Shown: positions 35,610-43,854 of the stretch, piece after piece
Numbering within the stretch: the first letter of the stretch is position 1
How the letters are laid out: every line of letters starts with the position of its first letter
DNA from: Pseudomonadota bacterium
GTDB taxonomy: Bacteria > Myxococcota > Myxococcia > Myxococcales > Myxococcaceae
NCBI GenBank assembly: GCA_023426545.1
Contig: JAFAAN010000128.1
Location: 1 to 64,000 of the forward strand
Length of the DNA stretch: 64,000 nucleotides
Reading direction: 5' to 3'
Program-made: the position numbers and the translations under genes
Notes under the pieces: generated by a model
Seen by the model: the letters and a program-made list of their open reading frames with translations, nothing else
Told to the model about the DNA's origin: nothing
Database searches by the model: none

Positions 35610-36938
35610 ATGCGCCTGGGTGAACAGCTCCTGAAGGATGGCCTCGTCACCGCCGAGGGACTCGAAGAAGCGCTCGAGGCCCAGGTGGTACATGGCGGCC
35701 GGCTGGGGACGAACCTGGTGGAGCTGGGGCTGCTGTCCGAGCAGGACCTCGCGAGGACGCTGGGCAAGCTCCACAACTGCGCGTTCGCGTCCGGGGACAT
35801 GGTGCCCGACCCCAAGGCGCTGGAGCTGGTCTCCGCGAACCATGCGGACGACAAGGAGTACGTGCCCATGCGGGTGGACGCGACGCGGCTGAGCATCGCC
35901 GTCGTCAACCCGCACGACTTCACGACGCTGGACGCGATTGCGTTCAGGACGGGCAAGCGCGTGGTGCCGGTGGTCATCCCCGAGTTCCGGATGAACCAGC
36001 TGCTGCGCCGTTACTGCAAGGCGTTCCGGCCGCTGCGCGCCATCGACATGGACGCGGTGCGGCCCAGGTCGTCGCAGGGGACTTCGGCGGAGCTGGCGAA
36101 GGCGGTCGAGAAGCCGCCCGACTTGATGAGCGAGGAGGAGTTCCAGGCCGTCTACGCCTCCGCGCTGCGGGGTGGCGCCGCCGACGAGGGGGACGGGGGC
36201 GAGGAGGAGATCATCACCGGCGTGGAGGTGTTGGAGGCCACGCCAGAGCCGCTGCCGCAGGTGGCACCAGCGCCGCCAGTCGCGGTGCAGCGCCCGCCAA
36301 CGCCCATGCCCGTGGCGCCTCCACCGCCGTCGCCGCCAGTCGCGGTGCCTCCGAGGACGACTCCAGCGCAGGTGCTGTCACAGGCGCCTGTCGCGCCGAT
36401 GGGAGGCGCTCCGCCCCCCGAGCTTCAGCGTCCGCCGGAGCCGCCGCCGACGCCGCTCACCTTCGCGGAGGCGCAGGCGGAGCTGGCGCGCAGCTCGGAC
36501 CGCGAGGACGTGGCGCACACGGTGCTGCGCTTCGCGCTGGGCAAGTGGAAGCGCAACCTGTTGCTGTCGGTGCAGGGCAGCCTCGTGACGGGCTGGCGCG
36601 GCATGGGGGAGGGGGTCCGCGACACGGTGGTCCGGCGCATCGGCGTGCCGCTGCGCGAGCAGAGCACGTTCCGGCTCGTGCGCGACACGCGCTCGCACTA
36701 CATCGGACCGGTGCGCCGCGACGCGGCCATGGGCATGTTCTACAAGCTGCTGGGTGGAGGCTTTCCAACGACGGCCGTCATCCTCCCGCTGCTGGTGCGC
36801 GGCAAGGTCGTCCACCTGCTCTATGTGGACAACGGCCCCAACGAACTCACGCTGCCCGACGTGGGCGAGCTGCTCATCCTCTCCCAGAGCGTGGGCCGCT
36901 CGTACGAGGCGATGATGCGCCGTCGGAAGAGCGCGTAG
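35610..36938 (+). CDS. MshEN-domain (GspE N-terminal-like) protein
   Basis: 442 residues. The N-terminal 140 residues match the GspE/PilB N-terminal domain, with the paired RLGEQLLKDGLVT...LEEALEAQ and RLGTNLVELGLLS...LARTLGK motifs. In MshE this double motif (MshEN) binds c-di-GMP. A 140-residue Pro-rich linker follows, then an alpha/beta C-terminal domain with GAF-like character (FALGKWKRNLLLSVQGSLVTGWRG, HLLYVDNG). The ATPase of GspE is missing, so this is not a secretion motor. Probably a c-di-GMP effector or adaptor (inference). ATG 35610 is the first start before the motif. Confidence 0.8.
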   Translation: MRLGEQLLKDGLVTAEGLEEALEAQVVHGGRLGTNLVELGLLSEQDLARTLGKLHNCAFASGDMVPDPKALELVSANHADDKEYVPMRVDATRLSIAVVNPHDFTTLDAIAFRTGKRVVPVVIPEFRMNQLLRRYCKAFRPLRAIDMDAVRPRSSQGTSAELAKAVEKPPDLMSEEEFQAVYASALRGGAADEGDGGEEEIITGVEVLEATPEPLPQVAPAPPVAVQRPPTPMPVAPPPPSPPVAVPPRTTPAQVLSQAPVAPMGGAPPPELQRPPEPPPTPLTFAEAQAELARSSDREDVAHTVLRFALGKWKRNLLLSVQGSLVTGWRGMGEGVRDTVVRRIGVPLREQSTFRLVRDTRSHYIGPVRRDAAMGMFYKLLGGGFPTTAVILPLLVRGKVVHLLYVDNGPNELTLPDVGELLILSQSVGRSYEAMMRRRKSA

Positions 36939-36951
36939 TCCGCGCGCCCGC

Positions 36952-38211
36952 TCAGGGGGTGAGCTCCTCCACCTCGAAGGTCATGCCCGCGCGGCGCAGC
37001 CGCTCCACCAGCCGCATCCCCATGCACGAGGCCGGGGTGAGGACGCCGCCCGTGGCCGGCAGGTCGTCGAACGCGAGGCTCAGCGCGGATTCGGAGAGCA
37101 TGCGCGCGGTGGCCGCGTAGCCCGGGTCTCCCTGCGCCGCCACCTTTCCCCTCAAGCGCACCTGCCTCCCGGTGCGGGCCGACGTGCCCTCACCCAGGAG
37201 CCGCGCGACGAAGAAGCCCTTCTCCCGGGCCTCGGCGGAGGGGCCTTCGCCCGGCGCGGGCAGGACTGTCTTCTCCAGCAGCGTCCGCAGGGGCTTCACC
37301 TGTGTCGCCGCGAAGAAGCCGCCCAGGCCCACAGTGACACCCGTCGCGCGGAGCAGCCCCTTCGGACCGGGGCCATAGCTGGCCACCTCCGAGTACCGGA
37401 AGCGCTCGCCCCACGGATGCCCGAGCAGGGCGTTGCTGCGCCGGACGACGCGGGTATTCACGGATGCCATGAAAAAGGGCCCCGTCCACTGGCCCAGCTC
37501 CTGGCTGTAGTGGATGCCCAGCGAGTCCCGGGACTCGGGCCGCAAGGGGCCAGGGACGGGGTCCAGGCCATGCGGGTGCGCCATGGCCCGTCGCGCCTCG
37601 CGGTCCGCCGACGCGTCCTCCATGACTTGCAGCATGCTGGCCACCGTCCCGCCGCTGGCGCCGCCACGCATGGGGCCCATGGCGAGGCGGACGGCGTCCA
37701 GGTGGCTGTCATGCGTCCGCCGCATGTGCTCCTGCATCATCAGCACGCCCAGGTCCGATGGAATCGAATCGAAGCCGCACGTGTGGACGATGCGCGCGCC
37801 GCTCTGGCGAGCCTGCGCGTGGTGCGCGTCGATCATCCGGCGCATCCACTGCACTTCGCCCGTCAGGTCGCAGTAGCTGATGCCCGCCCGGACGCAGGCT
37901 GCGACCAGCTCGCTGCCATAGCGCGCATAGGGGCCCACGGTGGTGCACATGACGCGCGTGCGCGGCACCAGGGCATCCAGGGACGCGGCGTCGCGCGCAT
38001 CGGCGGTGAGCAGCGGCAGCTCCGCGCAGGCAGGCGAAATCGCCGTCAGCGACTGGCGGACCTGCTCCAGCTTCCCGAGGTCACGCCCGCCCAGGGCCCA
38101 CCGCGCGCGGTGGGTGTCGTGCGTCCGGGCGAGATATTCGGCGACGAGGCGGCCGGTGAAGCCCGTTGCGCCCCAGACGATGATGTCGAACTCCGCGGAG
38201 GACGTGCTCAT
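36952..38211 (-). CDS. Saccharopine dehydrogenase-like NAD(P)-binding protein
   Basis: 419 residues. The start FDIIVWGATGFTGRLVAEYLA is a Rossmann GxTGFTG motif. CTTVGPYARYGSELVAACVRAGISYCDLTGE is the diagnostic stretch of the saccharopine-dehydrogenase/trans-acting enoyl reductase group, to which mycobacterial lipid enzymes belong. No membrane anchor is evident. A role in lipid reduction is plausible but unproven. It sits 83 bases after the PEGA pseudokinase gene on the same strand and may share its transcript. Confidence 0.85.
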   Translation of the reverse strand: MSTSSAEFDIIVWGATGFTGRLVAEYLARTHDTHRARWALGGRDLGKLEQVRQSLTAISPACAELPLLTADARDAASLDALVPRTRVMCTTVGPYARYGSELVAACVRAGISYCDLTGEVQWMRRMIDAHHAQARQSGARIVHTCGFDSIPSDLGVLMMQEHMRRTHDSHLDAVRLAMGPMRGGASGGTVASMLQVMEDASADREARRAMAHPHGLDPVPGPLRPESRDSLGIHYSQELGQWTGPFFMASVNTRVVRRSNALLGHPWGERFRYSEVASYGPGPKGLLRATGVTVGLGGFFAATQVKPLRTLLEKTVLPAPGEGPSAEAREKGFFVARLLGEGTSARTGRQVRLRGKVAAQGDPGYAATARMLSESALSLAFDDLPATGGVLTPASCMGMRLVERLRRAGMTFEVEELTP

Positions 38212-38294
38212 GGCGCGGGAGTCTCCACGCGCCGTGAGGGCTCCGCAACCGCGGCGCGAACCGACTGTTCACGCCGCGGAAGCTGTGACGCCCG

Positions 38295-40439
38295 CTACTC
38301 CTCCTCGGGGCGCTCGAAGTCGACGTCGAACGTGACGCGCTGGCCGGGCTCCACCTTGAACGTCTTCTGCCACCGCGCTCCATTGACGATGACGAGGAGC
38401 TGGTGTGTGCCTTCGTACAGGTCCAGCTCGTCCACGGGGGCGGCGCCTACGAGCCGGCCGTCCACGGTGACGATGGCACCCTCGGGCGCGCGCACGTTCG
38501 CGAAGCCCTTGTTCAGGTAGATCTGCTGCGACGTTCGGCCGCCCGCGGGCACGGTGATGACCCGAGTCGTCTGGATGCCGAGCACCGGGTTGCTGAGCGT
38601 CAGGACATGACGGCCCGCGGGGACGGAAGCGGTGACCGGCGTGCGTCCCAGGTACTGGCCGGGAATCGAGACCTCCACGCGTGGATCCACGGTGATGTCC
38701 AGCGTCCCCCTGGGGACCCCCGCGTCCACGGCGCCCGCGTCCGCCGGTACGCCCGCGTCGATGGGGAGCGCTGCGTCCGCGACGCCGGCGTCCTCCAGCT
38801 CGGCCTCGATGTTGGAAGGCAGCTGCTTGAGCACGACGGCAGCCGCTCCCAGCACGAGCGCCATGCCCACGCCGACGAAGGCCATCCACGAACGCGAGGA
38901 CTTCTGCGCGGCGGGGGCCCCGGTGACGGCAGGCGCACCGCCGACAGGAGGCGTCGCGACTTGTGAGAGGCCGCCGCCTGCTGCTCCCGGCCCGGCTGGT
39001 TCAGAGTGGCCCTGCGGGCCGGTGCTCGCGGTGGCTCCCGCTTCGACGGTTCCCGCCGGGGGCTGCGTGTCGGCGCCCGGCGAGGACTGCGCGCTGGAAC
39101 CAGCCTGACCCTGAGCACTTGCGCCTCCGGGGCCTCCTGCCGTGGGAGCCGCCGTCGAGGTCTGTGCGCTTGCGCCTCCCGCTGCGCCAGCGCTGCCATC
39201 ACCTGCCGGTCTCTGTCCGGTGGTCCCTGCGTGGGCCTGGGCACCGGCGCCGGCCGCGCTGGTGGAGACCTGGGCGACTGCGGCGCTCGTTCCTGCCGGC
39301 ATCGGTGCGCCGGAGGGAGCACCACCGCCCTGCGCGCTGACGGCCGTGTCCGCCCCGGACGACGCGCTCGCGTTGCCAGAGCCCGCGCTGCCTCCGCCCG
39401 CCACGGCGAGCTGTCCCGGCAACTCCGGCCACTTCGCGGGCATCAGGCTGGGGGGCAGGGTGCCTCGCGCCAGGAACTCCGCCACCGCGGGCGGCGGGAG
39501 GCCAGCCTTCTGCATGACCTCCGCGATGCCGGCCTCAATCACCCGGCGCCGCGCCGCGCGTGCCTCGCTCTCCGGCGGGAAGTGCTTGGACAGGAACTCG
39601 GCGAACTCCGCGTGCGTGGGCAGTGAGCCCACGGCTTCGACCACCGCCTCGCGGAAGGCGAGCGCCGACGGGTACCGCTCCTTGGCGCGCTTCGCGGTGG
39701 CTCGGCGCAGCACCGCGTCCAGCTTCAGCGGCACGTCCTGGGCCATGGGCGGCAGCGAGCGCGTGAGCACGGCCTTGTCCGGGTCCGCCGCGTCCTTGAA
39801 CGGAATCTTCCCGGAGAGGCATTCGTGCAGCACCAGCCCCAGCAGGAACACGTCCGACTGCACGTTGACGGCTTCGCGGCCGCCGAGCAGCTGCTCGGGC
39901 GCGCTGTACAGGCGCCGGTTCTTCACGCGCTTGCCACCGCGCTCACGCGGGGCCACACCGAGCGCGCCGTAGCCCGTGACCTTCGTCAGGCCAGTGAAGG
40001 AGATCATCAGCGTCTCGGGCCGGACGTCTCCATGCACGAGCGGGGTGCCGTCATCGTTGCCGGCGATGTGCGCGTAGTGCAGGCCCACGGCGGCGTCGGC
40101 GGCGATCAGCGCGGCGAAGTGCGGAGGCAACCGGGGCTGGGCCTCCAAGAGGCGCCGCAGCGGCTCACCGTCCGCGAACTCGGTGACACGGGCCAGCCCG
40201 CCGTCCTGCTCCGCGAGCGCGAAGACGCGAAGGATGTGCGGATGCTCGAAGACGAGCGCGCGTGCCGTCTCGCGCCGCAGGGTCGACGTGAGCTCCGGAT
40301 TCTGGACGACGTCTTGCGGCGCCCAGATGAGCACCACGGGGTGGGGAGGCGCGCCGTCCTCCAGGGCAAGGCCGAGGAAGGCGCGCGAGCCTTCCCCAGC
40401 CAGCAGGGGACCAAGGGACTGGTAACGGACGGAACTCAT
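38295..40439 (-). CDS. Kinase-like (pseudokinase) protein with membrane segment and PEGA repeats
   Basis: 714 residues. The N-terminal 290 residues have the eukaryotic-type Ser/Thr kinase fold, but key residues are lost: the strand that should hold the ATP Lys reads PVVLIWAPQ, the loop reads HGDVRPETL (Asp kept, Lys and Asn changed), and DFG is replaced by TGYG. It is therefore unlikely to transfer phosphate. A 170-residue Ala/Gly/Ser linker leads to a membrane segment (MAFVGVGMALVLGAAAVVL), then two PEGA-type beta domains (VSIPGQYLGRTPVTASVPAG and a second copy) on the outer side. ATG 40439 opens MSSVRYQSLG. It lies between the HtrA protease and a reductase, same strand. Confidence 0.85.
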   Translation of the reverse strand: MSSVRYQSLGPLLAGEGSRAFLGLALEDGAPPHPVVLIWAPQDVVQNPELTSTLRRETARALVFEHPHILRVFALAEQDGGLARVTEFADGEPLRRLLEAQPRLPPHFAALIAADAAVGLHYAHIAGNDDGTPLVHGDVRPETLMISFTGLTKVTGYGALGVAPRERGGKRVKNRRLYSAPEQLLGGREAVNVQSDVFLLGLVLHECLSGKIPFKDAADPDKAVLTRSLPPMAQDVPLKLDAVLRRATAKRAKERYPSALAFREAVVEAVGSLPTHAEFAEFLSKHFPPESEARAARRRVIEAGIAEVMQKAGLPPPAVAEFLARGTLPPSLMPAKWPELPGQLAVAGGGSAGSGNASASSGADTAVSAQGGGAPSGAPMPAGTSAAVAQVSTSAAGAGAQAHAGTTGQRPAGDGSAGAAGGASAQTSTAAPTAGGPGGASAQGQAGSSAQSSPGADTQPPAGTVEAGATASTGPQGHSEPAGPGAAGGGLSQVATPPVGGAPAVTGAPAAQKSSRSWMAFVGVGMALVLGAAAVVLKQLPSNIEAELEDAGVADAALPIDAGVPADAGAVDAGVPRGTLDITVDPRVEVSIPGQYLGRTPVTASVPAGRHVLTLSNPVLGIQTTRVITVPAGGRTSQQIYLNKGFANVRAPEGAIVTVDGRLVGAAPVDELDLYEGTHQLLVIVNGARWQKTFKVEPGQRVTFDVDFERPEEE

Positions 40440-40510
40440 GACGCCGCATGCTAGTGCGAGTCGCGTGGCTCCTGAAATACGGGGGACCTCTCTGTTTTTC
40501 GATGCGTGGG

Positions 40511-41857
40511 CTACAGCCGGTAGCCCGCCTCCTGCTCGAAGGGCAGCGTCACGTGGTAGCCGTAACGTCCGCGTCGCACGAGCAACAGCACGCTACGTCC
40601 CCGTCGCGCGGTGAGCAGGGCCTCGCGGAACGCGTCGTGCGTCGTCACGGGCTGGTTGTTGACCCGGAGGATGATGTCTCCCGGCTCCAGCCCGATGTCC
40701 GCCGCCACCGAGCCCGGGCGCACGCTCGCCACGGCCAGCACGCCCCGGACCTCCTTCACGCGCAGTCCGAGACGGCCCCACGCCAGCCCTTCGACCATGC
40801 GAGCGGGGAACTCCACTGGCGTCACCTGCACGGTGCGGAGGCCGCCGTCGCGGAAGAGCACCAGCGGGAAGGCGGAGCGGGCGGGATAGCCGCGCACGCG
40901 GGTGTCGAAGTCCTCGGCGTCCTGGATGCGCGAGCCGCCCAGCTCGGCCACCACGTCACCGCGCTTCACGCCTGCCTCGGCCGCCGGGCTCCCTGCCTCC
41001 ACCGCCGTCACCAGCGCGCCATAGGCCCGGTCCCACCCGAGCTGCCGCGCGACGCGCGGGGGCAGGTCGGCCGTGTCGATGCCCACCCAGGCGGGGCGCA
41101 CCTTCCCGAAGCGGGTCAGCTCGTCGACGATGCGGCGCACCTTGTCGGCGGGAATCGCGAAGCCGATGCCCTGCGCGCCCCCGCCGAAGATGGCGGTGTT
41201 GATGCCGATGATTTCACCGTCCACGTTGAGCAGCGGGCCGCCCGAGTTGCCCGGGTTGATGGCCGCGTCCGTCTGGACGAAGTCGTTGTAGACGCGGTTG
41301 TCGGCGCGGAACGTCCGGCCCACGGCGGAGACCACGCCCGCGGTGACCGTCTTGCTGAGCCCGAAGGGGCTGCCGATGGCAATCACCGTCTCGCCGATCA
41401 TCAGGTCGGAGCTGGTGCCCAGCTTCGCGATGGGCAGGGGCTCCTTCGCGTTGACCTTCAGCACGGCCAGGTCATTCGCGGCGTCGCTGCCGATGACCTC
41501 CGCGTCGAACGAGCGGCCATCCGCCAGGATGACGTGGATGGCGGAGGCGCCGCGGATGACGTGGTCGTTGGTGACGATGATGCCCGTGGGGTCGATGATG
41601 GCGCCGCTGCCCAGGCCGGAGATTCGCTGCCGCTCCGGCTCCGCGCCCATCCCGCCGAAGAACTCCTCCAGCGGCGACCGCCGTCCGCGGAAGCGGGACT
41701 CCACCTCCTGCTCGGTGCCGATGTAGACGACGGCCGGGGAGACCTTCTGGACGACCTCGACCACGGCGTCGCGCCGCCGTGCCAGGTCCGCGCTCGCCGT
41801 GCCCGAGGTCAGCAGGGCGATGGCGACCAGGCTCCACTTCATGACTGCGTGCTTCAT
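40511..41857 (-). CDS. Trypsin-like HtrA/DegP family serine protease, two PDZ domains
   Basis: 448 residues from ATG 41857, which has GGAGGG eight bases upstream and opens a signal peptide (KWSLVAIALLTSGTASA). The catalytic triad is visible at His99 (TNDHVI), Asp129 (NDLAVLK) and Ser205 (GNSGGP). Two PDZ domains follow (about 265-350 and 370-440). Members degrade or refold misfolded periplasmic proteins. The PEGA pseudokinase gene starts 71 bases after its stop and may be the next cistron. A 243-base gap with promoter-like lower GC separates it from the divergent receiver gene. Confidence 0.93.
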   Translation of the reverse strand: MKHAVMKWSLVAIALLTSGTASADLARRRDAVVEVVQKVSPAVVYIGTEQEVESRFRGRRSPLEEFFGGMGAEPERQRISGLGSGAIIDPTGIIVTNDHVIRGASAIHVILADGRSFDAEVIGSDAANDLAVLKVNAKEPLPIAKLGTSSDLMIGETVIAIGSPFGLSKTVTAGVVSAVGRTFRADNRVYNDFVQTDAAINPGNSGGPLLNVDGEIIGINTAIFGGGAQGIGFAIPADKVRRIVDELTRFGKVRPAWVGIDTADLPPRVARQLGWDRAYGALVTAVEAGSPAAEAGVKRGDVVAELGGSRIQDAEDFDTRVRGYPARSAFPLVLFRDGGLRTVQVTPVEFPARMVEGLAWGRLGLRVKEVRGVLAVASVRPGSVAADIGLEPGDIILRVNNQPVTTHDAFREALLTARRGRSVLLLVRRGRYGYHVTLPFEQEAGYRL

Positions 41858-42100
41858 TCCAACCCTCCGTGAGCCGCCAGGGATTGTCGAGCGAAGGACA
41901 GACTGACTGTCGGGAAGGCCGCAGCCTACCCGGAGGCCCCTGGTTGCGGTGTCTCGCTCTTCATAAACCAGTCCGCTCATCCGTGAACGAATGCATCTCG
42001 GGGTACATGTGCTCCGTACGGGCGGATACAGCGTCGGAGCGGATGGTCATCCTGGCGGCGCGCACTCGGGTGGTGCGTGCCGAGTCGAGGGGGTTGGAGC

Positions 42101-42754
42101 ATGAGTCTCGTCCTGGTCGCGGACGATGAGCCGGCGGTGCTGGAGGTCCTCAGTCACGTGGTGGAGGACCTGGGCCATGACGTCGTGAGGGCCAGGGACG
42201 GAGAGGAGGCGCTCGGGCTGGCGCGTGCTCGGCGGCCCCACCTGGTGGTGACGGACCACATGATGCCGCGGCTCAGCGGCGTGGACTTGTGCCGCCGGAT
42301 GAAGCAGGAGGCGCAGCTCAAGGACGTGCCGGTCATCCTCCTGAGCGCGGTGCTGCCCCAGGGAGCGCCCGAGGCCTTCGCCTTCCTCCACAAACCCTTC
42401 GAGATCACCGACTTCGAGTCGGTCATCCGCCAGTCGCTGGCCTCTGCGTCCGAGCCCCCGGCCGCGCCCGAGGCACCGCCCATGGACGCGCTGGGGCCGT
42501 GGGTGGCGCGGACGCTCAAGGGGCCGCTCGAAGCAGCGCGCGAGCAGCTCCGGCTGCTGGAGTGCGCGCCCACCGTGGACCGGGCCGCGCTGGAGGCGCT
42601 GGGCGTCCAGCTCCAGTCGCTGGAGACGGTGGGCCGCAACCTTCGCGAGCTGGCGCGGCTGTCGTCTGGGGCCTCGAATGAAGCCCTGCGCGAACTCGTT
42701 CTTGGCTTTTCTCTCAGAGGACTCAAACTCTCTGAGGAGCCCAAAGGCGAGTAA
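42101..42754 (+). CDS. Response regulator with helical C-terminal extension
   Basis: 217 residues. An intact receiver (VLVADDEPAVLEVLSHVVEDLG, LVVTDHMMPRLSG with the acceptor Asp, LHKPFEI with Lys) fills 1-120. The remaining 95 residues are Ala/Leu/Arg-rich helices (WVARTLKGPLEAAREQLRLLE) that resemble a histidine-kinase dimerisation hairpin but lack a His. There is no DNA-binding domain. It begins at ATG 42101 and diverges from htrA; no partner kinase is adjacent. Confidence 0.88.
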   Translation: MSLVLVADDEPAVLEVLSHVVEDLGHDVVRARDGEEALGLARARRPHLVVTDHMMPRLSGVDLCRRMKQEAQLKDVPVILLSAVLPQGAPEAFAFLHKPFEITDFESVIRQSLASASEPPAAPEAPPMDALGPWVARTLKGPLEAAREQLRLLECAPTVDRAALEALGVQLQSLETVGRNLRELARLSSGASNEALRELVLGFSLRGLKLSEEPKGE

Positions 42755-43071
42755 TATTCAGGGGTTTCAAGAAGGGGTAGCTGGCGCCCTTCAATCGGGG
42801 TCCGATTGAATCTCCGCGAGCTTTACTTCCTGTGTAGCCGACATCATGGCGAAGGGCGGCTGTCAGCTTTCCACCCACAGTTGTCGAGGTGGGGGAAGTC
42901 GCATGGCTTCGCGCCGGCCGCGTGTAGCGGCAGCTTGGTATGTCCTGTGGCCGTCTCCCCATTGCTCCGCCTTCCCTCTTTGCAGCTACAGGAACTCGGT
43001 GGCCCCGGCGGGATGCCTCCGGGGAGGCAAGGCCCTGTCGCGACAGATTCTGGGGACGGCAGAATGCGGCA
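42755..43071. other. Intergenic stretch with hairpins
   Basis: About 320 bases without a supported gene. It holds a perfect 9-bp inverted repeat, TTCAATCGG/CCGATTGAA with a 3-base loop (42790-42810), placed like a terminator of the preceding regulator but followed by only scattered Ts, and a 7-bp hairpin near 43014-43029. Confidence 0.5.
42790..42810 (+). terminator. Candidate terminator hairpin after response regulator
   Basis: TTCAATCGG (42790-42798) pairs perfectly with CCGATTGAA (42802-42810) over loop GGT. AT-rich for this genome. It lies 35 bases after the regulator stop; no continuous T tract follows. Confidence 0.45.
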
Positions 43072-43854
43072 ATGGAACGGCGAATGACCTGTTTCTCGCT
43101 GCACGAGCTCATCGTTGAAGCCCGGCTTGGTGGCGCCGCCGTCGGCATGGGCCGCGACGACGTACGCCAGCGGTTGGGAGCGCCGGACGACTGGGGAGTC
43201 GAGGAGACCGCCGAGCGCGCGTCGATCTGGCGCTACGGGAACTTCGAGCTGCACTTCGGCGAGGAGGGTCGCTGCTGGATGATCTTTAACGACTACGCGC
43301 AAGACGGCCTCAATGCCGGGCCTGGACACACGCTCGAACTGTGGCACTTCGCCGATGGTCCTGTCTGGGCCGCGTCGTTGCGCTGGTGGCGCAGCAGTCC
43401 CAGCCCCGCGCCGAAGTTCGTACGCCACGGGAACTCCCGGAGGAGCGCGCAGTCGCACCTTCGAGGCGAGCAGCGCTTCACCGCTGCCTACGGCGAAGTC
43501 GCGCCTCTTGTCGCGCCGGAACAGGATGAGGAGGTTCTGGGCTTCGCTGAAACAACGTCAGTCGCCAACGGCGAGCGCCCCTCGGTCTCGGTCGTTACCG
43601 AGCACCGGGGGGCGTGGCCGTTCAGGGGAGGCTCAGTGGAGGTTGGCGCAGGTGCTCGGGTTGCTCGCGGTGGCGACGCAGTCGATCCACTGGTGGAACT
43701 CCGCGTCATACGAAGTCCCGAGACCGCCAAGGGCATTGTAATACGTATTGTAGTTGCCCGCGCGGAAATGGTTGACAAAGGTGTCCACCTGACTGGCGTG
43801 CCGCTCGAACATGAAACGCGCGGCGAGATAGCCCCACGAGTACACGCGCTCTGA
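43072..43854 (+). CDS. Hypothetical protein, 3' end overlapping collagenase gene antisense
   Basis: The first 90 codons look real: VGMGRDDVRQRLGAPDDWG and SIWRYGNFELHFGEEGRCWMIFNDY form a compact motif I have seen in small myxobacterial proteins of unknown function, some near toxin-immunity loci. Beyond about 43330 composition changes to Arg/Ser/Pro-rich text, and the frame stays open through the 3' end of the opposite-strand collagenase (43633 on). I suspect the original stop was lost by a frameshift around 43330-43620 and the true product is shorter. ATG 43072 or 43084 may be used. Confidence 0.45.
   Translation: MERRMTCFSLHELIVEARLGGAAVGMGRDDVRQRLGAPDDWGVEETAERASIWRYGNFELHFGEEGRCWMIFNDYAQDGLNAGPGHTLELWHFADGPVWAASLRWWRSSPSPAPKFVRHGNSRRSAQSHLRGEQRFTAAYGEVAPLVAPEQDEEVLGFAETTSVANGERPSVSVVTEHRGAWPFRGGSVEVGAGARVARGGDAVDPLVELRVIRSPETAKGIVIRIVVARAEMVDKGVHLTGVPLEHETRGEIAPRVHAL

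Noticed and set aside
41978..41993. Imperfect palindrome CATCCGTGAACGAATG between htrA and the response regulator
   Set aside because: Only 16 bases with one mismatched pair; no linked regulator, so not enough to call an operator.
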